Of a stretch of DNA of 64,000 nt, positions 7,700 through 16,374 are shown piece by piece (the first letter of the stretch is position 1; every line of letters begins with the position of its first letter). The DNA comes from Paraburkholderia metrosideri (lineage in GTDB: Bacteria; Pseudomonadota; Gammaproteobacteria; Burkholderiales; Burkholderiaceae). The notes under the pieces were generated by a model that had not been told where the DNA came from, did not search any database, and worked only from the letters and a program-made list of their open reading frames with translations. The position numbers and the translations under genes are program-made. The DNA is taken from NCBI RefSeq assembly GCF_904848625.1, contig NZ_CAJHCP010000011.1:1-64000 (forward strand), given 5' to 3'.

Positions 7700-10141
7700 T
7701 CAGGCTGTTGAGTCGGTGGCGACGGGCTCGATTGCGGGTGGCCCGCTCGGCGTCGCGGCTTGCAACGCGCGCAGTGCGTCCAGTGCGTCGAGTATCGCCT
7801 CGGGTGTGGCCGGCGCTCGCAACGGTGGAGCACATTGCGCGCCCGGCACTGCCGCCGCGATCGCGTCGCGGATCGCCAGAAACACCGAGAACGGCAACAG
7901 CAACGGCGGTTCGCCAACCGCCTTCGACCGGAACACGGTCAGCTCGGCATTCTGATTCTGATAAAGCTGCACGCGAAACGCGGCGGGCGTGTCGCTGACA
8001 GCGGGAATCTTGTAGGTGGACGGCGCGTGTGTCATCAGACGTCCATCGCGGTTCCACCACAATTCTTCGGTGGTGAGCCAGCCCATGCCCTGAATGAAAC
8101 CGCCTTCCACCTGACCGATATCGATCGCCGGGTTGATCGATTGACCCGCGTCGTGCAGCACGTCCGCGCGCACGAGTTTCCATTCGCCGGTCAACGTATC
8201 GATCACGACTTCGGACACCGCCGCGCCATACGCGAAGTAATAAAACGGATGACCGGTCAGGGTTTTCGCATCCCAATGCACTTTCGGTGTCGTATAGAAA
8301 CCGTCTGACCACAACTGCACGCGTGCTAGATACGCGGCGCCCACCAGTTGTTCGAACGGCATTGCGCCGCCGTTCACCGATACCGTGCCGTGCGCGAACT
8401 GCACGTCGTCCGTGTTGCCGCCGAGTTGTCTGGCCGCGAGTTCTGCGAGTCTTAAGCGAATCGTGTGCGCGGCGGCTTCGGCGGCCTTGCCGTTCAGATC
8501 GCTGCCGGTGGACGCGGCCGTCGCAGATGTGTTGGCGATCTTCGAGGTATCGGTCGCGGTCACGCGTACGTGCGACAACGGCAAACCAAGCTGATTCGCG
8601 ACGACCTGCGCGACCTTCGTGTTCAGCCCCTGGCCCATCTCGGTGCCGCCGTGATTCACGAGCACCGAGCCGTCCTTGTACACATGCACCAGCGCGCCCG
8701 CCTGATTCAGGAACGGCACATTGAACGAGATGCCGAACTTGACCGGCGAAAACGCGAGGCCGCGCTTGAGCACCGGACTGCCCGCATTGAACGCGGCGAT
8801 GGCTGCACGGCGCGCGCGATAGTCGCTGGTGTCGAGCAACTCGCCGGTGAGCGGCGCGATGATGTTGTCTTCGACGCGCTGTCCATAAGGCGTCGTATCG
8901 CGTTCGCCGACGCCGTAGTAGTTGGCGAGCCGCACGTCGAGCGGGTCGCAATTCAACTGACGGGCGATGCTGTCGAGCATCACTTCCATTATTAGCGCGC
9001 CCTGCGGACCACCAAAGCCGCGAAACGCGGTGTTCGATTGCGTGTTGGTCTTGCAGCACAGCGCGACAATATCGACATCGCTCAAGTAGTACGCATTGTC
9101 GAAGTGACACACGGCGCGGGTTGCCACGGCGCCGGACAGATCCGCGGAATAGCCTGCGCGCAAAGCGATTTCGACGCGCGCGCCGAGAATGCGCCCACTG
9201 TCGTCGAAGCCCGCTGCGTATTCGTAGACCGCGTCGTGGCGTTTGCCGGTGATCATGAAGTCATCGTCGCGATCGGCGCGCAGTTTGACCGGCCGGCGCA
9301 GCCGTTTCGCTGCCAGCGCGGCCACGCACGCGAACAGCGCCGACTGCGACTCCTTGCCGCCAAAGCCGCCACCCATCCTCCGGCATTCGCACACGACGTT
9401 ATGCGCTGGCCAGTCGAGCATATGCGCGACGACTTGCTGCATTTCGCTCGGATGCTGCGTCGAACTGTAGACGAGCATGCCGTCCATTTCCTTCGGCACC
9501 GCGTACGCGATCTGTCCTTCGAGATAGAACTGTTCCTGGCCGCCGACTTCGAACGTGCCGTTGATCCTGTGCGGCGCGCTGGCGATCTTCCCATCAGGAT
9601 CGCCGCACTTCAGGTGCAGCGGCGGCAGCACGAACTGTTTGGCTGCTTTCGCCTCGGCGGGCGTGAGGATGGCTTCGAGCGGCTCGTAACGGATCACGTC
9701 GTCGCTTTTCGCGAGCGCGGCGGCGCGGCGTGCGAGTTCATGCGTTTCGGCGATCACCGCGAACACCGGCTGGCCGAGATACAGCACTTGATCGACGGCG
9801 AGAATCGGGTCGTCGTGCAATACCGGGCCGCAATTGTTTTCACCGGGGATGTCGTCGGCGGTCAGCACGGCGATCACACCTGGGGCATTTCTGACCGCGT
9901 CCAGATCCATTGACACGATTCGCGCATGGGCATGGCGCGCCAGCCCGAGCGCCGCGTGCAGCGTGCCGTGCAATTCGGCGATGTCGTCGGTGTAGGTCGC
10001 TTCGCCGCTCACATGCAGCGCAGCCGATTCGTGCGGCAGCGAGACGCCAATCGCAGCGTCGTCGTGCTGCTGGGCCGCCGCGGCAAGTTTTCCCGCAGGC
10101 GAGCCAGCGTGTTCTACGAAAGCATCGGTCCGGTTCATCAC
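7700..10141 (-). CDS. xdhB: Xanthine dehydrogenase, molybdopterin-binding (large) subunit
   Basis: 813 residues, standard for the split bacterial XdhB. It holds the molybdenum cofactor and the purine site where hypoxanthine and xanthine are hydroxylated to urate. Visible signatures include ATYTDDIAELHGTLHAALG near the front, CRRMGGGFGGKESQS in the first Moco domain, NTAFRGFGGPQGALIMEV, and GGTEMGQGLNTKVAQVVA. The C-terminal region KAVGEPPLLLPFSVFLAI carries the Gly-Glu of the active-site loop. Its ATG overlaps the xdhA stop by 4 bp (ATGA, 10138-10141), so translation of the two subunits is coupled. Confidence 0.96.
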   Translation of the reverse strand: MMNRTDAFVEHAGSPAGKLAAAAQQHDDAAIGVSLPHESAALHVSGEATYTDDIAELHGTLHAALGLARHAHARIVSMDLDAVRNAPGVIAVLTADDIPGENNCGPVLHDDPILAVDQVLYLGQPVFAVIAETHELARRAAALAKSDDVIRYEPLEAILTPAEAKAAKQFVLPPLHLKCGDPDGKIASAPHRINGTFEVGGQEQFYLEGQIAYAVPKEMDGMLVYSSTQHPSEMQQVVAHMLDWPAHNVVCECRRMGGGFGGKESQSALFACVAALAAKRLRRPVKLRADRDDDFMITGKRHDAVYEYAAGFDDSGRILGARVEIALRAGYSADLSGAVATRAVCHFDNAYYLSDVDIVALCCKTNTQSNTAFRGFGGPQGALIMEVMLDSIARQLNCDPLDVRLANYYGVGERDTTPYGQRVEDNIIAPLTGELLDTSDYRARRAAIAAFNAGSPVLKRGLAFSPVKFGISFNVPFLNQAGALVHVYKDGSVLVNHGGTEMGQGLNTKVAQVVANQLGLPLSHVRVTATDTSKIANTSATAASTGSDLNGKAAEAAAHTIRLRLAELAARQLGGNTDDVQFAHGTVSVNGGAMPFEQLVGAAYLARVQLWSDGFYTTPKVHWDAKTLTGHPFYYFAYGAAVSEVVIDTLTGEWKLVRADVLHDAGQSINPAIDIGQVEGGFIQGMGWLTTEELWWNRDGRLMTHAPSTYKIPAVSDTPAAFRVQLYQNQNAELTVFRSKAVGEPPLLLPFSVFLAIRDAIAAAVPGAQCAPPLRAPATPEAILDALDALRALQAATPSGPPAIEPVATDSTA

Positions 10142-11685
10142 GACGACTCCTTCGCGATTGCCGCGTCATGCGCGCCGGTTTCGAACGCGAACGCATTCAC
10201 GTCGAATAGCGCGAGCGGCGCGTCAATGCGCGTTTCGAGGTGGAAGCGCCACAGCAGGTTGCGCGCCACCTTCAGCCGATACGCGCTGGATGCGCGCATG
10301 TCGGTGAGCGGCTGGTAATCGGCGACGAGTGCGTTCATCGCCTGCCGCGCGGTGCTTTCGTCCCATGATGCGCCGTTTAACACGGCTTCGGTTTGCGTGG
10401 CACGCTTCGGCGTTGCCGCCATACCGCCGAACGCGATGCGGGCGTCGCGGATCGCGCCGTCGTCATCGAGATGCAGCGAGAAAGCCGCGCAGACCGCCGA
10501 AATGTCCTGGTCGTAGCGTTTCGACACTTTGTAGGTGCGAAAGCGGAGACGGCCCAGCGGGCGCGGCACGCGCAGCGCCGCGACGAATTCGCCGGCTGCG
10601 AGCGCGGTTTTCTGATAGCCGACGTAGAACGCGTCGAGCGGTAAGGTGCGGCTTGTCGGGCCGTGGCGCAGCACGATTTGCGCGCCGAGCGCGAGGAGCG
10701 CCGGCATCGAATCGCCGATCGGCGAGCCGTTCGCGACGTTGCCGCCGAGCGTGCCGGCATTGCGGATCGGCCGCGACGCGAAGCGGGTCCACAGTTCGGC
10801 GAGTTCGGGGTAGTCGGCGGCGAGGGCGGCGTACGCGTCTTCCAGCGTGACGGCCGCGCCGATGGTCAGGGTCTGCGCGTCGCGCTCGATGGTCTTCAGT
10901 TCAGCGACATTGCCGATATACAGAATGTCGCCGAGATCGCGAAACTGTTTGGTGACCCACAGGCCGACGTCGGTGCTGCCGGCAAGCAGCCGCGCCTCGC
11001 TGTGTTCCGCGCGAAGCTGGGCGAACGCGTCGAGCGCCACGGGCGCGCGGAACGTGGGCGTGCCGAAGCGGGCGCCGCGTGTGTCGGGTGCGCTGTATTC
11101 GAAGGTATCTTGCCGTTGCAGTCCGCGCAGAACCTCGCCAATGGCCGGGCGGTCCAGCGTCACGCGGGGGTACTGCGGGTAATCGAACATTTTTTGCGCT
11201 GCGTCGACTATCGGCCGATAGCCGGTGCAGCGGCACAGATTGCCGGACAACGCCGCGTTGATTTCGTCGCGGGTGGGCAGCCCGGCATCGGCGGGCTGGT
11301 TTTCGTACAGCGCCCACATCGACATGATGAAACCCGGCGTGCAGAAGCCGCATTGCGAACCGTGGCAATCGACCATCGCCTGTTGCACGGGGTGCAGCGC
11401 GCCGTCGCCGGCGCGCAGGTCTTCGACGGTGAAAAGGGCTTTGCCGTCCAGTGTGGTTAGAAACTGGATGCACGCGTTGACCGCCTTCAGCGCAAGCGTG
11501 CCGCGCGTGTCCAGTTCGCCGACGACCACCGTGCATGCGCCGCAGTCGCCCTCCGCACAGCCTTCCTTGGTGCCGGTGCAATGCAGATTCTCGCGCAGGT
11601 GCTGCAGCACGGTGCGCGTCGCCGGAACGCCCGCGACCTCACGGACGGACCCCTGGTGATAAAAGCGGATGGTTTGCGTTGTCAT
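10138..11685 (-). CDS. xdhA: Xanthine dehydrogenase, iron-sulfur/FAD (small) subunit
   Basis: 515 residues from the ATG at 11683-11685 (MTTQTIRFYHQGSV). The open frame extends 84 nt further upstream, but those codons do not resemble the family. The plant-type [2Fe-2S] domain carries CTGTKEGCAEGDCGAC (about residues 36-52). The second cluster domain has CGFCTPGF and LCRCTGYRPI. The FAD domain has LLAGSTDVGLWVTKQFR and the binding loop AGTLGGNVANGSPIGDSMP. The subunit passes electrons from the Moco of XdhB through the clusters and FAD to NAD+. It is the promoter-proximal gene of the purine block. Confidence 0.95.
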   Translation of the reverse strand: MTTQTIRFYHQGSVREVAGVPATRTVLQHLRENLHCTGTKEGCAEGDCGACTVVVGELDTRGTLALKAVNACIQFLTTLDGKALFTVEDLRAGDGALHPVQQAMVDCHGSQCGFCTPGFIMSMWALYENQPADAGLPTRDEINAALSGNLCRCTGYRPIVDAAQKMFDYPQYPRVTLDRPAIGEVLRGLQRQDTFEYSAPDTRGARFGTPTFRAPVALDAFAQLRAEHSEARLLAGSTDVGLWVTKQFRDLGDILYIGNVAELKTIERDAQTLTIGAAVTLEDAYAALAADYPELAELWTRFASRPIRNAGTLGGNVANGSPIGDSMPALLALGAQIVLRHGPTSRTLPLDAFYVGYQKTALAAGEFVAALRVPRPLGRLRFRTYKVSKRYDQDISAVCAAFSLHLDDDGAIRDARIAFGGMAATPKRATQTEAVLNGASWDESTARQAMNALVADYQPLTDMRASSAYRLKVARNLLWRFHLETRIDAPLALFDVNAFAFETGAHDAAIAKESS

Positions 11686-11932
11686 GGCGAATCCGAAAGA
11701 CAGTGCGGACCGGGCGCGCGTTACGCATGGGGTCGCGCCAAAGCCGGCCTCGCGCACGTAGATCGCCATCCAGTTCCGAAGATAGCATTACATCGTCTCG
11801 AAAATATTTCCCATGTCGCATGAAGCTTATTCGGCGACGGCCATGCAATCAGTACGATTCGTGCGGGAGCGAGAAGTTGCGTTGGCTTCGAAATGGCGCA
11901 AAGCCATAACTGACGGGGCGAGGCGGGGAAAT

Positions 11933-12058
11933 GGGGCGAACTGCGGGGCGAACTGCGGGGCGAACCGCGGGGCGAACTACGGGGCGAACTACGAGGCGAA
12001 CTACGAGGCGAACTACGAGGCGAACTACGAGGCGAACTACGAGGCGAACTGCGGGGCG
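11933..12058. repeat. 12-bp tandem repeat, about 10.5 copies
   Basis: Ten full head-to-tail copies plus a half copy. Units 1-2 are GGGGCGAACTGC, unit 3 ends CCGC, units 4-5 are GGGGCGAACTAC, units 6-9 are identical GAGGCGAACTAC, unit 10 is GAGGCGAACTGC, and a final GGGGCG follows. The graded pattern (variants at the edges, identical copies in the middle) suggests recent expansion by slippage. It lies between the xdhA promoter region and the dsbB terminator and is probably non-coding. Confidence 0.92.
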
Positions 12059-12120
12059 CCGGCGCAGCAAAGGGGCGCGAGCAGAAGATGGCGTGACGGC
12101 GAAGCAGCGACAACAAAAAA

Positions 12121-12170
12121 ACGCCGGATTTCGCGCCGCCCGTCTAGGGCGCGAAATCCGGCGTCTTTTT
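12121..12170. terminator. Rho-independent terminator of dsbB
   Basis: A 17-bp perfect stem: ACGCCGGATTTCGCGCC (12121-12137) pairs with 12148-12164 around a 10-nt loop. There is an A run on the left (T run for the minus strand, serving dsbB) and a T run on the right, so it can act in both directions. Confidence 0.93.
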
Positions 12171-12186
12171 AACGCATCAAACCCGT

Positions 12187-12696
12187 TCAGGCGAAACGGC
12201 GGCGATTGCGCACAAGACTGAGCGCCAGCGGAATAAACGCGACCACGAACGCGACCAGCGACCACATCGGCAGCGTCAGGCCGAGAATCGGCGGATACGC
12301 GGTTTCGCACAGTCCGGCCACCTTGAACACGCCCGGCAGCCAATGCGCGGGCGGCAAGCTGTCGACCACCGGCTGCAGCGCGTCGAAGCCGCAGCTAAAG
12401 CCAGGATTGGCCTGCACGAAAACGTGCCGTGCAGCGGTCACGATGCCCGCCAGCGCCGACAATGCCGCCAGCGTTTCCAGCAGACGCACGCCGCGCCAGC
12501 TATTGAAACGCGCACCGAGAAACGCAAAAACCGCAATCAGCAGGAAGAAATAACGCTGGAGGATGCACAACGGGCACGGATCTTCATGCAGAAAATATTG
12601 GAGATACAGCGCACCGCCCACCAGGGCGACGCAGATCAGGCCAAGCAGAACCAGCAGGGAGCGCTCACGGCGCAGCATCGCATTATCGTTATTCAT
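12187..12696 (-). CDS. dsbB: Disulfide bond formation protein DsbB
   Basis: 169-residue inner-membrane protein with four predicted hydrophobic segments. It reoxidises periplasmic DsbA and passes the electrons to quinone. Both redox pairs are present: CPLC in HEDPCPLCILQRYFF after the first membrane helix, and the second-loop cysteines in PGFSCGFDAL and AGLCETAYPP. QRYFF includes the family Arg near the quinone site. The start MNNDNAMLRRERSLLVL gives a short cytoplasmic lead. It is transcribed alone, ending at the terminator just downstream, with about 110 bp to the next gene. Confidence 0.94.
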   Translation of the reverse strand: MNNDNAMLRRERSLLVLLGLICVALVGGALYLQYFLHEDPCPLCILQRYFFLLIAVFAFLGARFNSWRGVRLLETLAALSALAGIVTAARHVFVQANPGFSCGFDALQPVVDSLPPAHWLPGVFKVAGLCETAYPPILGLTLPMWSLVAFVVAFIPLALSLVRNRRRFA

Positions 12697-12806
12697 GGAT
12701 CGTTAGCGTCTGGAAACCAAAAAGGGCGGGTGCCCGCGATTCTAGCGCGAACCCTCGCCCTGACGCTCATCACACTATTACCGTGTAACCCGCTGCGTCG
12801 CCCGCA

Positions 12807-14186
12807 CTAACGGATCGCGTTGAGCACCGCTTCGGCGGCGCGGCCGATGGCCAGCAGCGCATCGTCGGCATGCGGGGCACCGGCCAGCATCAGCCCGACC
12901 GGCGCGTCGCCGCGCAAGTGGCAGGGCAGCGACAGCGCGCAGGTGTCGAGAAAGTTAAAGGCGCTCGGATTGCGCAGGATCAGCGCGTTGGTGCGGCCGA
13001 ACGCATCGTCGTCGTGAACCAGATCGGCCACGCGCGGCGGCACGACCGGCACCGTGGGCGCCACCACCGCGTCAAAGCGCTGCCACAGCGTGCGGGCGGC
13101 TTCGTCCAGCATCGCCGCGCGCTCGGCGAGCAGGTCCAGATAATCGACCGCGCTGGCCGGTTGCCCTTTCAGGATGCGCACCAGCACGCGCGGATCATAT
13201 TGTTCGCGATGTTTTTCCAGCAACGGACGATGCCACGCATACGCCTCGATCGGCGAAAAGCCGAAGCGGTTGATCTCGGGCAAACGGTCGAGCGGCGCGA
13301 AGCGCACTTCGCTGACAATCGCGCCGGCGGCTTCCAGATGTTTGAGCGCGGTGTCGATGGCCGCCGCGACGGCCGGCTCGACGCCGTCGGTGACAAAGTT
13401 GGTCAGCACGCCCAGGCGCACGCCTTCGAGCGGCCGGGCCGCCGGGATACGCGGCTCGAGCCCGGCCAGCATCCGGTCGACCAGCGCGCAGCACGCTACC
13501 GACACGCCGATCGGCCCGAACGAATCGAGCGTCGGCGAAAGCGGCACGCCGCCCTGTTTGGGGATGCGCGACGCCGTCGGCTTGAAGCCGGTCAACCCGC
13601 ATAGCGCGGCCGGGATGCGAATCGAGCCGCCGGTGTCGGTGCCCAGCGCGACGGCTGCCATGCCGTCCGCGACCGAGGCCGCCGCGCCCGACGACGATCC
13701 GCCCGAAATCCGCTCATCGCCTTTGACCCCGCGCCGGTACGGCGACAGCGGGTGCCCGTAGTGCGGGTTCAGACCGAGCCCGGAGAACGCGAATTCGCTC
13801 ATATTGGTGCGCCCGACGATCACCGCGCCGGCCCGCTTCAAACGCGCGACCACCACGGCGTCCGCCTTCGCCGCAGGCGCGTCGGCGAGCGCGATGGAGC
13901 CGGCGCGGGTCGGCTGGCCTTCGATGTCGAACAGGTCCTTCACCGACACCGGAATCCCGGCGAGCGGCGACAGCACGGTGCCGGCGGCGCGCAGGCGGTC
14001 GTGCGCATCGGCGGCGGCGCGGGCGCTGTCGGCGTCGACGTGCATGAACGCGACCGCGCCCTGACCGGCCGGATCGGCGATCCGTTCAAGCGCGGTTTCG
14101 ACGAGCGCGCGACTCGTGGTGCGTCCGGCGGCGAGGTCGGCGCAAAGCTGGGCAAGCGGCGGGAAGGGCGTGAATTCAGTGGCCAT
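12807..14186 (-). CDS. Amidase signature-family hydrolase
   Basis: 459 residues with the complete Ser-cisSer-Lys site. The catalytic Lys is in GIPVSVKDLFDIEG, the cis-Ser in GGSSSGAAASVADG, and the nucleophile Ser in TDTGGSIRIPAALCG. C-terminal PVGLMLAGAPHADDALL is typical of the family. The enzyme hydrolyses an amide bond; the substrate cannot be read from the sequence. It is not GatA in this context, because gatB and gatC are absent. It is the last gene of a minus-strand group with a GntR regulator (81 bp upstream), an MFS carrier and a DUF2848 protein, which suggests catabolism of an imported amide compound. Confidence 0.85.
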   Translation of the reverse strand: MATEFTPFPPLAQLCADLAAGRTTSRALVETALERIADPAGQGAVAFMHVDADSARAAADAHDRLRAAGTVLSPLAGIPVSVKDLFDIEGQPTRAGSIALADAPAAKADAVVVARLKRAGAVIVGRTNMSEFAFSGLGLNPHYGHPLSPYRRGVKGDERISGGSSSGAAASVADGMAAVALGTDTGGSIRIPAALCGLTGFKPTASRIPKQGGVPLSPTLDSFGPIGVSVACCALVDRMLAGLEPRIPAARPLEGVRLGVLTNFVTDGVEPAVAAAIDTALKHLEAAGAIVSEVRFAPLDRLPEINRFGFSPIEAYAWHRPLLEKHREQYDPRVLVRILKGQPASAVDYLDLLAERAAMLDEAARTLWQRFDAVVAPTVPVVPPRVADLVHDDDAFGRTNALILRNPSAFNFLDTCALSLPCHLRGDAPVGLMLAGAPHADDALLAIGRAAEAVLNAIR

Positions 14187-14267
14187 GATGTCGGTGGGAA
14201 TCCGGTTGATCAGATGGATGCGGCAAATAAAGCGTGCAATGGCAAGCGCGTGCGGCGCGGCGTGCGC

Positions 14268-14948
14268 TCAGATGCGATTGAACAGTGTCGCGCGGAACGC
14301 CTCGATATGCTTTTGCACCGATTGACGGGCGCCTTCGGCATCGCGCTCGCGCAGCAGGCGAAACAGTTCGAGATGCTCCTCGTGGACGTCTTCGAGATGA
14401 TGCGGCTCGGACAGCGAAATGAACCAGAAGCGCAGCGAGCGTTCGTGCAGTCCGCGCAGGATATCGGCCAGCACCGGGTTGCGCGAGGCGGCGGAAATCG
14501 CCAGATGAAACTCGCGGTCGATATCCATCATGCCTTCAATGTCGTGCGCGGCGACGCAGACCGACGAGCGCTCCAGCAGCGCCTGCATCGCGTCGTAATC
14601 GTGTTGCTGCGCGTGGCGGGCGGCCAGCTCCACGCAGTAGCTTTCGTTGACGACGCGCACGTCGATGATCGCCAGCACGTCGTCGAGCGAAACCGGCCGG
14701 ACCATGATGCCTTTTCTCGGCATGATGGTCAGCATCCCTTCGTGCACCAGCCGGTGCAGGGCCTGGTGAACCGGCGTTCTGCCGATCCCGGTCAGCGCCA
14801 TCAATTCCGCTTCGTTGAGCACCTCGCTCGGCCGAAGCCGCATCGTGATGATCTCGCGCTTGACGAACGCATAGGCCTGTTCGGCGAGGCTTGCGGCGGC
14901 GGTCGCGCGCGGGGGCGGGGAAGGGCGGGCAGTCTGCTGGAGCGTCAT
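14268..14948 (-). CDS. GntR-family (FadR/FCD-type) transcriptional regulator
   Basis: 226 residues. The N-terminal winged helix-turn-helix reads AYAFVKREIITMRLRPSEVL, then NEAELMALTGIGRTPVHQAL and MLTIMPRKGIMV, the standard GntR DNA-binding block. The rest is an all-helical FCD effector domain with metal-ligand-type residues (DIDREFHLAISAASRNP and a later ..H..L). It lies inside the operon between the MFS and amidase genes, so it is probably autoregulatory and controls the flanking transport and hydrolase genes in response to the substrate. The start MTLQQTARPSPPPRA is a short Pro-rich lead; a later start at an internal residue is possible. Confidence 0.88.
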   Translation of the reverse strand: MTLQQTARPSPPPRATAAASLAEQAYAFVKREIITMRLRPSEVLNEAELMALTGIGRTPVHQALHRLVHEGMLTIMPRKGIMVRPVSLDDVLAIIDVRVVNESYCVELAARHAQQHDYDAMQALLERSSVCVAAHDIEGMMDIDREFHLAISAASRNPVLADILRGLHERSLRFWFISLSEPHHLEDVHEEHLELFRLLRERDAEGARQSVQKHIEAFRATLFNRI

Positions 14949-15014
14949 GGGAAGAGCAAGCGGGCGATGTCGTCCGCATTGTAGAGCAAGGTTTTGCGTG
15001 AACGGCGCGGCAAC

Positions 15015-16367
15015 TCAGGCACGCCCCGGCGAAACCGCCGCCGCGTGCTGCACCTTGACGCGCGGCATCATCAGCGTGACCAGCCCGCCGACGATCAATG
15101 CCCCCGCAATCAGCACGAGCCCGAACGTCACGCTATGCGTGGCATCCTTGACGATGCCGAGCACGTACGGGCTCACATAGCCGGCCAGGTTGGCAATCGA
15201 GTTGATCACCGCAATGCCGGCGACGGCCGCCGTGCCTTGCAGGAAGGTCGTCGACATCGACCAGAAGATGCCGAAGCCGGCGAGGATGCCGACATACGCG
15301 ATCGACAAACCGGTGACCGCAAGCGGAATCGAATTCGTCACCGACGCGCTGCCGAGCAGCCCCGCCGCGCCGATGAAGCAGCACACCGCGTAGTGCCAGC
15401 GCCGCTCGCCGGTCATGTCCGACGACCGGCCGATCAGGATCATGCCGATGCCCGCCGCCAGATAAGGGATCGCAGTGACGAAGCCATTGGTGACGAGGTT
15501 CGTCACGCCGAGATCCTTGACGATCTGCGGCAGCCAGAACGAAAAACCCGCATTGCCGGTGACGAGGCAGAAGTAGATCAGCGTGAGCATCCAGAAGCGG
15601 CCCGAGCGCAACGCGGCCGCCAGGCTATGCTCGGCGCCGGCCGCTGCGGCCGCACTGTTTTCCCGCGCGAGGCGGCTGAGGATCACGCGCTTTTCGTCGG
15701 CGCTGAGCCATGCGGCTTCGGCGGGCGTGTTGCGCAGCACGGCGAGTGCCCAGAAGCCCGCGAGGATCGACGGAATGCCTTCGATCAGGAACATCCACTG
15801 CCAGCCGCGCAGGCCGTGCGCATCATGCAGCGCCGACATCAGGAAGCCCGACAACGGCGCGCCGATGATGCCCGCCACCGGAATCGCCGCCATGAACACC
15901 GCGACCATCCGCGCGCGCCGGTCGGACGGAAACCAGAAGGTGAGATACAGCACCACGCCCGGCACCAGGCCGGCTTCCGCGACGCCGAGGAAAAAGCGCA
16001 GCACGTAGAACATCGTTTCGCTGCGCACGAACATCATCACGCACGACAGCAGGCCCCACAGCATCGTGATGCGGGCGATCGTGGCGCGTGCGCCGAATTT
16101 CTTCAGCAGCAGATTGCTCGGCACTTCGAACATGAAGTAGCCGAAGAAAAAGATCCCCGCGCCGAGTCCGTACGCCGCGTTCGACAGGCCCAGATCGCCG
16201 GTGAACTGAAGCTTCGCGTAACCGATGTTGACGCGGTCCAGGTACGACAGCACATAGACGAGAAACAGGAACGGCATGATGCGCCAGGTGATCTTGCGCA
16301 ACGCGCTGGCTTCGAGCCACGCGTCGGACGACGCCGCGGCGCTGGCGGATAGCGAGGGGGAGCTCAT
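15015..16367 (-). CDS. MFS transporter (anion:cation symporter type)
   Basis: 450 residues with about twelve hydrophobic segments. It is similar to the ACS/phthalate-type major facilitator group: MPFLFLVYVLSYLDRVNIGYA in the first helix, GYFMFEVPSNLLLKKFGAR in the loop after helix 2, and FLGVAEAGLVPGVVLYLTFW in helix 4. These carriers import organic anions with protons. The gene begins 7 bp after the stop of the DUF2848 gene, so the two are co-transcribed. The substrate is unknown and presumably the compound handled by the linked DUF2848 protein and amidase. Confidence 0.88.
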   Translation of the reverse strand: MSSPSLSASAAASSDAWLEASALRKITWRIMPFLFLVYVLSYLDRVNIGYAKLQFTGDLGLSNAAYGLGAGIFFFGYFMFEVPSNLLLKKFGARATIARITMLWGLLSCVMMFVRSETMFYVLRFFLGVAEAGLVPGVVLYLTFWFPSDRRARMVAVFMAAIPVAGIIGAPLSGFLMSALHDAHGLRGWQWMFLIEGIPSILAGFWALAVLRNTPAEAAWLSADEKRVILSRLARENSAAAAAGAEHSLAAALRSGRFWMLTLIYFCLVTGNAGFSFWLPQIVKDLGVTNLVTNGFVTAIPYLAAGIGMILIGRSSDMTGERRWHYAVCCFIGAAGLLGSASVTNSIPLAVTGLSIAYVGILAGFGIFWSMSTTFLQGTAAVAGIAVINSIANLAGYVSPYVLGIVKDATHSVTFGLVLIAGALIVGGLVTLMMPRVKVQHAAAVSPGRA

Positions 16368-16374
16368 GCGTGCC

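Larger units (their letters stand above)
11686..12186. other. Intergenic region upstream of xdhA with tandem repeat and terminator
   Basis: About 500 bp without a convincing gene. It should hold the promoter of the xdhA operon near 11690-11830. The 12-bp tandem array (11933-12058) and the dsbB terminator (12121-12170) are listed separately. Because 12 is a multiple of three, all frames across the repeat stay open on both strands, so the open frames here are not evidence of coding. Confidence 0.7.

Noticed and set aside
11933..12058. CRISPR array
   Set aside because: The units are 12 bp, directly adjacent and without spacers, and no cas gene is present. It is a simple tandem repeat.
11813..12172. 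Repetitive protein (NYEA/NCGA repeats) encoded across the 12-bp array
   Set aside because: The period is a multiple of three, so every frame on both strands is open. The frame has no ribosome site and ends in the dsbB terminator.
12807..14186. Glutamyl-tRNA amidotransferase subunit A (GatA)
   Set aside because: The amidase signature is shared, but gatB and gatC are absent and the neighbours are a carrier, a GntR regulator and a DUF2848 gene.
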